Assembly (NCBI GenBank): GCA_001799565.1
Contig: MGTS01000029.1
Span: forward strand, 34,174-98,173
Direction: 5' to 3'
Length of the DNA stretch: 64,000 nucleotides
Source: Elusimicrobia bacterium GWA2_51_34
GTDB lineage: Bacteria; Elusimicrobiota; Elusimicrobia; Elusimicrobiales; UBA9959
The notes beneath the pieces are model-generated. The model was not told the DNA's origin. It saw nothing but the letters and a program-made list of their open reading frames with translations, and searched no databases. The first letter of the stretch is position 1; each line of letters starts with the position of its first letter. The translations under genes and the position numbers were made by a program. Shown piece by piece: positions 24,433 to 32,980 of the stretch.

Positions 24433-25566
24433 TCAGGACGACTTCCGCCACACCGTCCGGTTTATATAGTCCGTATAGCTCATTATGATGCGCAGAACTT
24501 TTTTTGAAACATTGTCGGTATCGTAGTCCCCCACCAGCCGGAACTGCCTTTTGCCGGCGGCGGCCTGCTTAACCACAATGTCCACGGATTGCAGCACCCG
24601 CTCGGATTTCAAACCGCACATGATCAGTGTCCCCTCGTCCATGCCCTCGGGCCGCTCGTGCGCCTGACGGATGGTCACGGCCGGCACGTCCAGAATGGTT
24701 GACTCTTCAGTTATCGTACCACTGTCTGAAACCACGCAGAAAGCGTTCTGCTGCAGCTTAACGTAATCAAAGAAGCCCAGCGGTTTCATGAAGCTGATTT
24801 TCTTGTCAAGGCGGCAGGTACCAGGCTCCTCCAAACGCTTGCGGGTACGCGGGTGGGTGGACACAATAACCGGCATCTTGTACTTGCGGACAAGGGCGTT
24901 AAGCGAATCCAGCAGGTTCTTAAAATTCTCCGCGCTATCCACGTTCTCCTCGCGGTGGGCGCTCACCACAAAATAGCCCTTTTCCTTTAGCTTCAGGCGC
25001 TTGAGCGCGTCCGACTTTAGAACCTGCGGCATATAATGCGTAAGCACCTCTTTCATCGGCGAACCGGTTTTTATCACGGTTTCCGGCCGCAGGCCCTCGC
25101 TTATCAGGTAGCGTCGGGCGTGCTCAGTAAGCGTCATATTTATATCGCTTAAGTGGTCCACCACCTTGCGGTTCAATTCTTCCGGCACGCGCTGGTCAAA
25201 ACAGCGGTTGCCAGCCTCCATGTGGAACACTGGAATCTTCCTGCGCTTGGCGGCCATCACAGAAAGGCAGCTGTTGGTGTCACCGTAAAGGAGCACGCAA
25301 TCCGGTTTCTCCTTCTCCATAACATCGTCGGCTTTGGCTATTATGTTGCCAATGGTCCGGGCCAAAGTGTCACCCACGGAATCCAGAAAATAATCGGGCT
25401 TGCGTATGCCAAGTTCCTTAAAAAATATTTCGTTGAGTTCGTAATCGTAGTTCTGGCCGGTGTGGACAATTACATGGGCAAGGTGCTTCTCTATCTCGTA
25501 CATCACACGGCTAAGCTTGATAATCTCAGGCCGGGTTCCCACAATAGTCATAACTTTCAAAGGCAT
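24433..25566 (-). CDS. wecB: UDP-N-acetylglucosamine 2-epimerase family (FnlC/CapG-like)
   Basis: This is a non-hydrolysing UDP-HexNAc 2-epimerase of 377 residues acting in the cytosol. VGTRPEIIKLSRV (9-21) and HTGQNYDYELNEIFF are the conserved N-terminal blocks. HREENVDS and SDSGTITEES are the UDP-binding and catalytic blocks. WecB itself makes UDP-ManNAc. Placed next to an FnlA-like dehydratase and a WbuB-like transferase, this copy more likely performs the FnlC step that yields UDP-N-acetyl-L-fucosamine. That last step is inferred from gene order. Confidence 0.88.
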   Translation of the reverse strand: MPLKVMTIVGTRPEIIKLSRVMYEIEKHLAHVIVHTGQNYDYELNEIFFKELGIRKPDYFLDSVGDTLARTIGNIIAKADDVMEKEKPDCVLLYGDTNSCLSVMAAKRRKIPVFHMEAGNRCFDQRVPEELNRKVVDHLSDINMTLTEHARRYLISEGLRPETVIKTGSPMKEVLTHYMPQVLKSDALKRLKLKEKGYFVVSAHREENVDSAENFKNLLDSLNALVRKYKMPVIVSTHPRTRKRLEEPGTCRLDKKISFMKPLGFFDYVKLQQNAFCVVSDSGTITEESTILDVPAVTIRQAHERPEGMDEGTLIMCGLKSERVLQSVDIVVKQAAAGKRQFRLVGDYDTDNVSKKVLRIIMSYTDYINRTVWRKSS

Positions 25567-25589
25567 AATCGTCTCCTGTTTAGTTGCCT

Positions 25590-25744
25590 ATACTATAGGC
25601 TGTTGGTCCATGATGGCAACTGAACGCCAATGAACGCTACAAAAAGCAACAGAAAGTTTAGGAAAAAGGAGTTCTCTTACTTTCATTGGCTTTCTTTTGC
25701 TATCTTTTGCTATTAATTTGCCTACAGTCTATCCCCACAGCCTA
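25590..25744. repeat. Composite intergenic repeat (R2 ends around an R7 core)
   Basis: R7 units (GCTACAAAAAGCAACAGAAAG with CATTGGCTTTCTTTTGCTATC) occupy 25618-25712. R2-like ends lie outside them (CTATAGGCTGTTGG left; CTACAGTCTATCCCCACAGCC right). One family thus appears nested in another. Confidence 0.65.
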
Positions 25745-26809
25745 TCTTAACAACTCCCCATCAACACTGTAATCATCATCTCCTACAAGCAATTTTTGCT
25801 TTTTTAGCATAGCCAAAGTTTGGTTAAAATTCATCAAGTCGTCGTCGGAACTATATTCTTTTGTAAGGGCTTTATCCAGTTTCACGCCCTTCTCCTGCAG
25901 CTCCGGCAACATGGGGGCGATAACATAATAATCCCCCCGCTTAATGCAATGATGTATCTCTTCCTCAGACACCATTATTTCGGCCAGCTTCTCGCTCGGC
26001 CTGATGCCCGTTATTTTTATTTCAATTTTCCGGTCGCCGATCAGCGCCTTGGCAATATCGGTCACAAGTGCGGCCATGGCTATAGGCACATAGGTTTCGC
26101 CGCGTTTGCCGTACTTGATAGCGGCGAACACCGTATTCACGGCCTCGTTCAAGGTCAGCAGGAACCGGGTCATCTCCGGGACCGTTATGGTAACGGGGCC
26201 GCCATGTTTTATCTGTTCGTGGAACAGAGGAATAACAGAACCGCGCGAGGCCAGCACATTGCCGTAACGCACGCAGATGAACCTGGTTTTGGGGTTAAGC
26301 ACATTGGCGGAGGTAAAAATACGCTCCTGTATGGCCTTGGTCATACCCATAACATTTACGGGCTTGCAAGCCTTATCGGTGCTTATGCCGATAACAGTTT
26401 CAACGGGATAATCGTTCTCTCGTATCGCACGCAGTATGTTTTCCGGCCCAAGGCAATTGGTCAGCACGGCCTGGCCCGGGAAATATTCGCAGACCGGCAC
26501 CTGCTTAAGCGCCGCCGCGTTTATAACGATATCCGCGCCCTTTATGGCGGAACAGACATCGGCGTAGCTGCGCACATCGCCTATGCGGAACTCAAGCACA
26601 TTCCTGAAATTATTATATATCACCTCGTCGGTGGCCGCGGTTTTCTTCATGTAAGAAACGCGCATATCGTTCTGCTTGGCCTCGTCGCGGGAAAGGACAA
26701 TCAGCTTTTTAGGAGTGCCCTGCTCTCCGCTTAGCACCCGCTTTACAAAGATCTTGCCGAACGACCCTGTGCCGCCAGTAACCAGAACCGTCTTTTTATC
26801 AAAAATCAT
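25742..26809 (-). CDS. fnlA: UDP-GlcNAc 4,6-dehydratase/5-epimerase (FnlA/CapE/WbjB-like)
   Basis: This extended SDR enzyme starts 6-deoxy-HexNAc synthesis from UDP-GlcNAc. The NAD site TGGTGSFG is at 11-18 and STDKA at 143-147. The usual YxxxK becomes MGMTK (154-158), as in inverting dehydratases of the FlaA1/CapE type. I chose the ATG at 26809, one base after the upstream stop and just behind GGAGGA. A start at 26857 would lie inside the neighbour. The 355 residues fit FnlA. It is tightly coupled to the preceding reductase gene. Confidence 0.87.
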   Translation of the reverse strand: MIFDKKTVLVTGGTGSFGKIFVKRVLSGEQGTPKKLIVLSRDEAKQNDMRVSYMKKTAATDEVIYNNFRNVLEFRIGDVRSYADVCSAIKGADIVINAAALKQVPVCEYFPGQAVLTNCLGPENILRAIRENDYPVETVIGISTDKACKPVNVMGMTKAIQERIFTSANVLNPKTRFICVRYGNVLASRGSVIPLFHEQIKHGGPVTITVPEMTRFLLTLNEAVNTVFAAIKYGKRGETYVPIAMAALVTDIAKALIGDRKIEIKITGIRPSEKLAEIMVSEEEIHHCIKRGDYYVIAPMLPELQEKGVKLDKALTKEYSSDDDLMNFNQTLAMLKKQKLLVGDDDYSVDGELLR

Positions 26810-26810
26810 C

Positions 26811-27704
26811 TCATTTCCTCCATTCAGCGTAAGGCGTAGTATCCGCGGCCATGTCAAACATCATCCGCCGCCAGGGCGGGCAGACAAAACCGGCTGCTTT
26901 CTCAAATCTTTTCCCGTCCAGGTTCCGTTTACAGTTAAAAGCGTCGTCGGGTTCTATTCGGACGTCCAGCTTATACGCCTCATTCATCAGTTTAAGCAGG
27001 TCGTATTTTGACAACGTTTCGCTTGACACGTGGTAAAGGCCGTTAAGTGCAGGGTGGTTCGCTATCAAATCTGTTACAAGTTCCGCCAGACGGTTGGTGG
27101 TAAGGCCGGTAAACAAAACCTTGCGGAAGCCTTTTACGGTTTCCCCCTTCCGGCCCAGGAACCATTCCAAAAGCTCGGTTCCGCCGAATATCTCGCGGCC
27201 TATAAATGAGGATCGGAGCGTAAGGGCAAAAGGCGCCGAAACGTCCCCAAGTGCCTTGGTGGTTCCATACAGGTCGCGGGCGTCCGGCTGGTCGTCTTCG
27301 CTGTAGTTCCCTTTACTGCCGTCAAACACACAAACGGTGCTGAAATGTATCAGACGGGCCCCGCTGCGCGCGCACCACTCAGCCAGCCTGTGCGGCAAAA
27401 GCGCGTTAACAGAGATAGCCGAATTCTTATCCAGGGCTTCCTTACTGCGCAGGGTAACGCCGGCGCAATTTACCACTACGGAAGGCTTTATTTCGTCCAG
27501 AACCCGGTTAATGCCGGCAAAATCTCTCAAGTCAACCGAGTCTATAACATTAGGGCCGGTAAAAAGGCCGCATTTGGAATAGAACTCTTTTTTTTTGCGT
27601 ATAGAAACAAAAGTGTCCGGGAATTTTTGTGCCAGCACCTGCCAGAACTTATGCCCCAGCGTCCCGCCCCCCCCGAGTATAAGTATCCGGTGTTTTTCAC
27701 TCAT
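26811..27704 (-). CDS. RmlD-like SDR sugar-nucleotide reductase (FnlB position)
   Basis: This 297-residue SDR oxidoreductase has the nucleotide loop GGGGTLGHKF (11-20), catalytic STVCVFDG (122-129) and YGTTK (146-150). It resembles dTDP-4-dehydrorhamnose reductase-like enzymes that reduce a 4-keto sugar nucleotide. In fnlABC loci this place is held by FnlB/CapF, which is longer and ends in a cupin 3-epimerase domain. Here that domain is absent. The product may thus be a different 6-deoxy-HexNAc, or epimerisation may come from elsewhere. It sits one base from fnlA. Confidence 0.82.
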   Translation of the reverse strand: MSEKHRILILGGGGTLGHKFWQVLAQKFPDTFVSIRKKKEFYSKCGLFTGPNVIDSVDLRDFAGINRVLDEIKPSVVVNCAGVTLRSKEALDKNSAISVNALLPHRLAEWCARSGARLIHFSTVCVFDGSKGNYSEDDQPDARDLYGTTKALGDVSAPFALTLRSSFIGREIFGGTELLEWFLGRKGETVKGFRKVLFTGLTTNRLAELVTDLIANHPALNGLYHVSSETLSKYDLLKLMNEAYKLDVRIEPDDAFNCKRNLDGKRFEKAAGFVCPPWRRMMFDMAADTTPYAEWRK

Positions 27705-27860
27705 ATGCTGTTTATGCCGATTTTCGGGGCAGGCATCCTTTTATCCGACGGTGTTTTCCTATTCCTATTATATCAAATCCACTTTCCCCACGTAACCATC
27801 CACAGTCCTGGCGCTTTGCGCCAGAAGCGTCGTATGCCATAAGCCATACACAGGAACCTT

Positions 27861-29216
27861 CTATAGCGGGCCTTTGCCAATACTCAAACCTTCCAACCCT
27901 TTAACCTCATTACTACCCAGCCACTTCCACAACGGCACGTATTTTATTGTTTTATCCTCGGCCTTGTCTTCCCCTTCCAATTCCTCGCTGATCACAAGCA
28001 GTTCCGCTTCCTTAAATACGGCTGCCGCCTTAAGCAGGTTTTTAATTTCACGCTCCCGTGTTTTAATGGCATCCATACTCCAGCACACCTGTATAAGCTG
28101 TATCACCTTTAGATTGTTTTTAAGCACAAAATCAACTTCTTTGTGGTATTCGTCTTTCCAATAATACAGCTCAAGCCCCGGGTTAAGGGCCTGCCTCCTT
28201 TTTAGGTCCAGAAACACGGCGTTCTCGGCGGCACGCCCTGCGTTTTCCGAATTCCTGAATCCAATAGCGTTTGCCAGGCCTGTGTCCACGGAGTAAACTT
28301 TACGGGGGCTTTTTTCCTGCTCTTTGACCTTAAAGGAAAATCGCTTAAGAAAAAACAGCAGATAGCTCTGCTCCAGGTAACCGGAAAATTTCTCAATGGT
28401 ATCCGCGGATACCTGTATAAATTTTTCAGTCGAGCTGAAAGTGGTAAGCACGGAAATGTTGCTCATATAAAACCGAATAATAGACTTAAGCCCCTCATGC
28501 TTGCGGATTTTAAACCTGCGTATCAAATCCTTGGTTACCACATCGTCGTAATAGGCAAAAAGGAGCGTTTTTTTGCTTTCGTTAAGCACCACCTCCGGGT
28601 ACGCGCCAAAATCCAGGTATTCTTTAAGATATTTCGCCAGTTCCGCCTTTTTCCACTCCAAACCGGCGGCTCCTTCAATTTTAACACCATTAAAAGCTAG
28701 AAACTCCCCAAACGAAAGCGGGAAAAGACTTAAGTCCACGTGCCGTCCGGTCAGAAGTGTGCCCAACTCTCTGCTTAACAACTTGGCGTTTGAGCCGGAA
28801 ATAATAATATGCGCTTTGCCGAGTTCGCGCATATAATTAACCCACTTTTCCCAGCCTTCCACCTCCTGTATCTCATCAAGAAAAATATACGGCTTTTTTC
28901 CCGGGGACATAAACTCCACATAAGTTTCAAAAATCCGCGTAAGGAGTTCTGTGTCTAATTCGGCAAAACGCGGGTCTTCAAGGTTTATAAGCAAAACATC
29001 TTTTTTGGGCGTGCCGGCTTCAATAAGCGCCCGCGCCGTTTGCTTTAAAACAAAAGATTTCCCGGCCCGCCTCGGGCCAGTTACCACCGCTATCTGCCCG
29101 GTTTTAATAAGTTCTGTAAGTCTGGCCACCGGCCCGGGCCTGAAAAACCCCGTATCCTGTGAATTTTCCCAAAAATTCCAATCGGCAAGTATGCGGAATA
29201 TGTCGTTTTTATTCAT
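27861..29216 (-). CDS. AAA-family ATPase with DUF4143 domain
   Basis: A P-loop GPRRAGKS (47-54), Walker B YIFLDEIQEVEGW (about 108-120) and HIIISGSNAKLL precede a DUF4143 half with KEVDFVLKN near residue 360 and a conserved tail. It is 451 residues long and only distantly similar to the copy at 21102. It stands alone between sugar-nucleotide genes, bounded by R3 fragment DNA and an R2 repeat. The upstream region has an AT-rich palindrome (ATAATTATATAATT) that could hold the promoter. Biological role is unsettled for the family. Confidence 0.85.
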   Translation of the reverse strand: MNKNDIFRILADWNFWENSQDTGFFRPGPVARLTELIKTGQIAVVTGPRRAGKSFVLKQTARALIEAGTPKKDVLLINLEDPRFAELDTELLTRIFETYVEFMSPGKKPYIFLDEIQEVEGWEKWVNYMRELGKAHIIISGSNAKLLSRELGTLLTGRHVDLSLFPLSFGEFLAFNGVKIEGAAGLEWKKAELAKYLKEYLDFGAYPEVVLNESKKTLLFAYYDDVVTKDLIRRFKIRKHEGLKSIIRFYMSNISVLTTFSSTEKFIQVSADTIEKFSGYLEQSYLLFFLKRFSFKVKEQEKSPRKVYSVDTGLANAIGFRNSENAGRAAENAVFLDLKRRQALNPGLELYYWKDEYHKEVDFVLKNNLKVIQLIQVCWSMDAIKTREREIKNLLKAAAVFKEAELLVISEELEGEDKAEDKTIKYVPLWKWLGSNEVKGLEGLSIGKGPL

Positions 29217-29324
29217 ACACCATTTACCAAAGCATAATAGGCATAATTATATAATTTTACCTATCATACTGCAAATATTAGGTATTTTCACCCCCCCGTC
29301 ATCCAACCGCCTTCATCCCTCCCC

Positions 29325-29478
29325 TTCCGACCTACAGCCTGTAGGATAGACTATAGGCTGTAGGCTATTAGGCTGTAGGTAAGAATCCGATTTGACTAAC
29401 AGCCTACAGGCTAACAGCCTATCCCCCTCCCCTCCGACCTACAGCCTAATAGCCTACAGTCTACAGCCTTTCCTAATG
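29325..29478. repeat. Intergenic repeat, R2 family (two tandem copies)
   Basis: CTACAGCCTGTAGGATAGAC and GGCTGTAGGTAAGAATCCGA are followed by a second CT-rich tract (CCCCCTCCCCTCCGACC) and CCTAATAGCCTACAGTCTAC. The central 50 bases are almost the same as those at 19284-19358. Confidence 0.75.
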
Positions 29479-30042
29479 CCTCACCCCTTTCCCCGCCAGG
29501 GCATGGCACAGGGTAAGCAGGATTATCCGAATGTCCAGCAGAAAAGACCGGTTTTTCAAATAGTATTCATCAAAATCAACTTTAACCGGTATAGGCAGAT
29601 CATCCCTGCCGTTAACCTGGGCCCAGCCTGTAAGCCCCGTGGTAATCGCGTGCACGCCCCGCTCAGTACGAAGTTTTATCAAATCATCCTGATTAAAAAG
29701 CGCCGGCCGGGGCCCCACCAAACTCATATCGCCCTTAAGAATGCTGAACAGTTGCGGTAGCTCGTCCAGGCTGTATCTGCGAAGGAATTTCCCCACCGGA
29801 GTAATAAAACGGCCCGGCTCCGCCAACAGATGTGTGGCCACGGCCGGGGCATCTGTCCGCATAGTGCGGAACTTGGGCATTTTAAAAATGATATTATTGC
29901 GGCCGACCCTGTCCGACCAATAAAGCGCCGGCCCCCGCGAGGTAAGCTTAACCACCAGCGCGATAATAAACATTGGCGCGCCAAGCACGACAAGCGCGCC
30001 TAATGAGCACACAACATCAAAAAATCGTTTCATACTGCTCAT
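29473..30042 (-). CDS. Small phosphoglycosyl transferase (PglC/WreU type)
   Basis: This is a monotopic phosphoglycosyl transferase of 189 residues. It has one reentrant helix at 8-30 and the catalytic KFRTMRTDAP (56-65), SLDELPQLFSILKGDMSLVG and GLTGWAQVNGRD motifs. It links a HexNAc-type sugar-1-phosphate to undecaprenyl phosphate. The length fits the minimal PglC/WreU class, which prefers 6-deoxy HexNAc sugars such as QuiNAc. That agrees with the WreQ-like reductase at 31967. A start at the second ATG (three codons later) is equally possible. Confidence 0.9.
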   Translation of the reverse strand: MSSMKRFFDVVCSLGALVVLGAPMFIIALVVKLTSRGPALYWSDRVGRNNIIFKMPKFRTMRTDAPAVATHLLAEPGRFITPVGKFLRRYSLDELPQLFSILKGDMSLVGPRPALFNQDDLIKLRTERGVHAITTGLTGWAQVNGRDDLPIPVKVDFDEYYLKNRSFLLDIRIILLTLCHALAGKGVRH

Positions 30043-30113
30043 ATAATATCCAAATACCGCAATCTTGAATGGAAGAAGTTCTTTTATATAAGCTTCCTGA
30101 CAAATCAGAGGAT

Positions 30114-30704
30114 TTACATCCAGCCCGGGAGTTCTATCTCGGATTCAACAACTTCCAGAAAATCTCTTTCCACTGTGTGAAGATTCCTGATATACAGCGG
30201 CAAGTCCTCAGCCCTGGCGTCCAAAGAGTAAGCGTCAACCGCCGCCCGGAACCGGCTAACCAGCAAAGCATGTCTCACAAGCCCCTTTTCCACAACGGCC
30301 CGTATATCCGCCGCGTCATTGGAGGTAAAACGCTTAAGCTTGCTTACCACCACGTCTGTTATGTCCAAAGCGGTTATCTCAAAATTTTTTAATCCACCAA
30401 ACACAGGCAATGCGTTAAAAACCGGTTTAAGCGGAAAAAAAGGAATACCCCCGCCCACAATATCCAGATAAATCCCGTATCTTTTGTTTAAATCGCTGTT
30501 TTTCCCGGCCAGGGACAAAAGTTTTTTGCCCACCGGGCCGATTATAGACGCAGTTTCAAGGATATCGCTGTCTTTTGTGCCACGTTCATAACCGGCCTGA
30601 AGCATAAGCGCGGTAGAACCGATTATTTGCAGGGGTATTTTTTTAGCCGGATGCGGCCGCCACAGGCGGTCAAATTCCTTAAAAAATTCCTCAATCAGTT
30701 CCAC
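30114..30704 (-). CDS. Nucleotidyltransferase-like protein (DUF6036 type), toxin candidate
   Basis: The 196-residue protein has IIGSTALML (27-35) and TKDSDILE (43-50), the G-S then D-x-D spacing of the nucleotidyltransferase fold as in AbiEii and related toxins. It overlaps the upstream XRE regulator by 14 bases, so the two are translated together. With an autoregulated DNA-binding partner this is a plausible toxin-antitoxin pair, but toxicity is inference. DUF6036 members have been found beside regulators. Downstream lies only the glycan transferase, 71 bases away. Confidence 0.7.
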   Translation of the reverse strand: MELIEEFFKEFDRLWRPHPAKKIPLQIIGSTALMLQAGYERGTKDSDILETASIIGPVGKKLLSLAGKNSDLNKRYGIYLDIVGGGIPFFPLKPVFNALPVFGGLKNFEITALDITDVVVSKLKRFTSNDAADIRAVVEKGLVRHALLVSRFRAAVDAYSLDARAEDLPLYIRNLHTVERDFLEVVESEIELPGWM

Positions 30705-31464
30705 GCGCCCCCCTCAAAGCTTCCGCGAAATCCCCGGTCCCAATCCGTGTAATTATTCCCCATTTTCTGGCCAAGGGCGGCAAAACCCCTTTAACCTGTT
30801 TCAGGGTTTCAGGGCTGAGAATATCACGGTCCAGAATATCTTCAGCCAGTTCTCCCGCCTCGGCAATGCGCCAAGAAGCCAACAGATTGCGCAGTAACAG
30901 CTCCGCGCGGCGGTATTTTGGCCGCCATTCCCCGCGCAAGGAAGTAAGCTCTCCACGCGCCGCCTCCAGCGTGTTTTCCAAAACCCAGCCCAGCCGCCTC
31001 TCAAAGCCGGCTTCCGCCAGTTTCAAGCGCAGCATGTTCAGATTTAAATTATCTATCTGGTTGATAATAACCGGCGCAATGGCGGTTATCTGCCTGGGAG
31101 ATCTCACCGCAACGAGTGCCTCCACAACAGTTTCTGCCGCCTCCTTAAACCGCTCAGTGGGCACAGCTGCGGAGTCTTCCTTAAGATGCTTCGCCCCCAA
31201 ACGCGCCAGTGCATTCTGGATTTTCGGCGCCTGCCCGGACCCGCCGGGCATAAAATAGTCCAATTGGAGATTAAAGGTCTTCAAAACAAGAAAAAGCTGT
31301 TCGGCGGTAAAGGATCCCTTTCCCCGCTCAATTTCCGAAAGGCGGTTCTGGGAAAGCCCCAGCAGCCCCGCAAACCGGACTTGAGTCCAGCGGCGCACCT
31401 GCCGCAAAGCCCGGATTTTGGCCGCAATAACAAGCTTTAGTTCCCGTAAATTAATATTTTTCAT
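30691..31464 (-). CDS. XRE-family regulator with long C-terminal domain, antitoxin candidate
   Basis: Residues 14-65 form a Cro/C1-type helix-turn-helix (RRWTQVRFAGLLGLSQNRLSEIERG), longer than a simple antitoxin. The rest (about 100-257) is helical and unrecognised. It may sense a signal or bind the downstream nucleotidyltransferase. The start at 31464 has no Shine-Dalgarno. Instead the codon abuts a 16-bp palindrome that probably is its own operator. Overlap with the next gene is 14 bases. Confidence 0.82.
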   Translation of the reverse strand: MKNINLRELKLVIAAKIRALRQVRRWTQVRFAGLLGLSQNRLSEIERGKGSFTAEQLFLVLKTFNLQLDYFMPGGSGQAPKIQNALARLGAKHLKEDSAAVPTERFKEAAETVVEALVAVRSPRQITAIAPVIINQIDNLNLNMLRLKLAEAGFERRLGWVLENTLEAARGELTSLRGEWRPKYRRAELLLRNLLASWRIAEAGELAEDILDRDILSPETLKQVKGVLPPLARKWGIITRIGTGDFAEALRGARGTD

Positions 31465-31527
31465 ATCGGTATACCGATAATATTATCAATATACCGATAT
31501 TATAGCAGACATAAGGCAAAACTTCAA
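31464..31527 (-). promoter_or_regulatory. Sigma-70 promoter with palindromic operators
   Basis: On the minus strand TTGAAG (complement of 31522-31527), a 17-base spacer and TATAAT (complement of 31499-31504) form the promoter. The perfect palindrome TATCGGTATACCGATA spans 31464-31479, touching the start codon. A second TATACCGATA lies at 31490-31499 by the predicted transcription start. Binding of the XRE protein here would block its own transcription. Confidence 0.8.
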
Positions 31528-31643
31528 GCCCCCATAGCAGGTATTTTATGGAAACGCCAATTCCATTTATGGGCCATTTTTGGAATCAGCTATTCCATTT
31601 ATATCCCATACATATAGGGCAGTGATTGGTGCAAGTACGGCCT

Positions 31644-31672
31644 CAGTACCGGCAACATTTACACGGCGGTAA
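31644..31672. repeat. Short duplicated fragment of the downstream epimerase gene
   Basis: CAGTACCGGCAACATTTAC followed by ACGGCGGTAA matches 32638-32666 inside the SDR gene at 27 of 29 positions. It lies beside copy B of the 92-bp repeat. Confidence 0.5.
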
Positions 31673-31679
31673 AGCCACG

Positions 31680-31771
31680 GGGGGAGGTCATCGGAACACA
31701 CATAATTAAATATGCAGTCCCCAGAACTATGCTCAGGTGGATAGGCTGAATCAAGAAAGGCTATAGCCTGT
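31680..31771. repeat. Duplicated 92-bp segment, copy B
   Basis: This copy matches 22751-22842. On the minus strand it still encodes HSSGDCIFNYVCS, equivalent to the start of the AbiEi-like fragment, but no further homology follows. Confidence 0.8.
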
Positions 31772-31975
31772 AGTTTACAGCCTACGGCCTATGGCGGGTG
31801 CCGCGCCCTTATGGCTTCTAGCAATAGCCGCCGTATCGTCAATCTAGCCTATGGCAATAGCCGTATCTAAAACTTATGGCCTATGGCAGGCGCAGCACCC
31901 TTACGGCCTATGGCAATAGCCGTATCTAAAACTTATGGCCTAGGGCGGGCGCGGCGCCCTTATGGCTTATGGCAT
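31772..31975. repeat. Long intergenic repeat, R3 family
   Basis: Units such as GGCCTATGGCGGGTGCCGCG, CTTATGGCTTCTAGCAATAG and CCGTATCTAAAACTTATGGC occur three times in direct orientation up to the stop codon of the next gene. The 31465-31966 gap contains operator, gene fragments and repeats but no complete gene. Confidence 0.8.
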
Positions 31976-32932
31976 CTTCTTAACTCTATCATACCACTCC
32001 GCCGTCTCCTTTAACCCCTCCGTCATGGTGAATGGCGGTTTCCAGCCGAGCTCCTTCCTGATTTTACTGTCATCAACGGCAAGAGAGCCCAATAAACGGT
32101 CCACCGCGGAGGCCCTGCCGGTTAGTTTCCCGGCAAACCGCATAATTTCGGGCGGAAACGGAAACAGACGCGCCGGTTTACCAAGAGCTGCCGCTATCCT
32201 CCGGATCAGTTCCGGCGTGGAGACATTTTCTCCGTCACTTATAAGGAATGTCTGCCCGGCAGCCGACGGGTGCCTTGAGCAAAGAATAACTGCGTCTATC
32301 AGATTCCCCAGATATATAAGACTGCGCGCGTTGTTAACACTGCCAAAGGGCAGCGGCAGCCCCCGCGCCACTATCCCCATTAATTTATAAAAATTGGCTT
32401 TAACACCGGGGCCGTATACCAACGGAGGCCTGATTACAACAACCTCAAGCCCGGTTTTGGCAGCTATTTTCCTTAAAATATCTTCCGCCTCAAGCTTGCT
32501 GACGCCATAAGGGTCCAAAGGCGCTGGAATGTCGTGTTCAGTATAGCGCACAGGGGTCTCCTCGCCGTGAACTTTAACCGAACTCATAAAAATCAGGCGT
32601 TTTACACCGTTGGCGGCGGCCATTCGGGCCAGCCTTTCAGTACCTGCAACATTTACGCGGCGGTAAGCCGCCAGCGGCTCTTCAGCCTTCTCGTCCATAA
32701 CATGAACTCTGGCAGCCAGGTGGATTACTGCGTCTATCCCCGCCAGCGCCCGATTCCAATCGGTATCCGGCCCGATAGAATCTATCGGAACAACATCCAG
32801 CCCCGCCTGAATGCTGCCGGCAGGTTCTTCACGCCATACGGCGGCGCGCGTCTGAGCGCCTTCCGCCAATAATTTAGCGCAAAGCGCCCTGCCGATAAAA
32901 CCGGTAGCCCCGGTCACTAATACATTTGACAT
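31967..32932 (-). CDS. NAD-dependent epimerase/dehydratase (WbpV/WreQ-like 4-reductase)
   Basis: This extended SDR protein of 321 residues has GATGFIG at 8-14, HLAARVHVMD (71-80), SSVKV (117-121) and YGVSK (142-146). The blocks VVIRPPLVYGPGVKANF and TFLISDGENVSTPEL are typical of the WbpV/WreQ group, which reduces UDP-4-keto-6-deoxy-GlcNAc to UDP-QuiNAc. Together with the small phosphoglycosyl transferase at 29473 it suggests a QuiNAc-type first sugar. I chose the ATG at 32932 (MSNVLVTG); an in-frame start at 32974 adds a non-conserved leader. Confidence 0.85.
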   Translation of the reverse strand: MSNVLVTGATGFIGRALCAKLLAEGAQTRAAVWREEPAGSIQAGLDVVPIDSIGPDTDWNRALAGIDAVIHLAARVHVMDEKAEEPLAAYRRVNVAGTERLARMAAANGVKRLIFMSSVKVHGEETPVRYTEHDIPAPLDPYGVSKLEAEDILRKIAAKTGLEVVVIRPPLVYGPGVKANFYKLMGIVARGLPLPFGSVNNARSLIYLGNLIDAVILCSRHPSAAGQTFLISDGENVSTPELIRRIAAALGKPARLFPFPPEIMRFAGKLTGRASAVDRLLGSLAVDDSKIRKELGWKPPFTMTEGLKETAEWYDRVKKMP

Positions 32933-32980
32933 TTTATGATTTTCAGCCTTAATCACTGTCAATTTTCTTGACAACGAAAA

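Noticed and set aside
25820..26734. A 304-codon open frame antisense to fnlA
   Set aside because: It overlaps the conserved SDR gene completely and has a His/Tyr-rich nonsense composition.
22751..31771. The 92-bp direct copies as the ends of an insertion sequence
   Set aside because: There is no transposase between them and no terminal inverted repeats or target duplications. The copies include part of a coding region.
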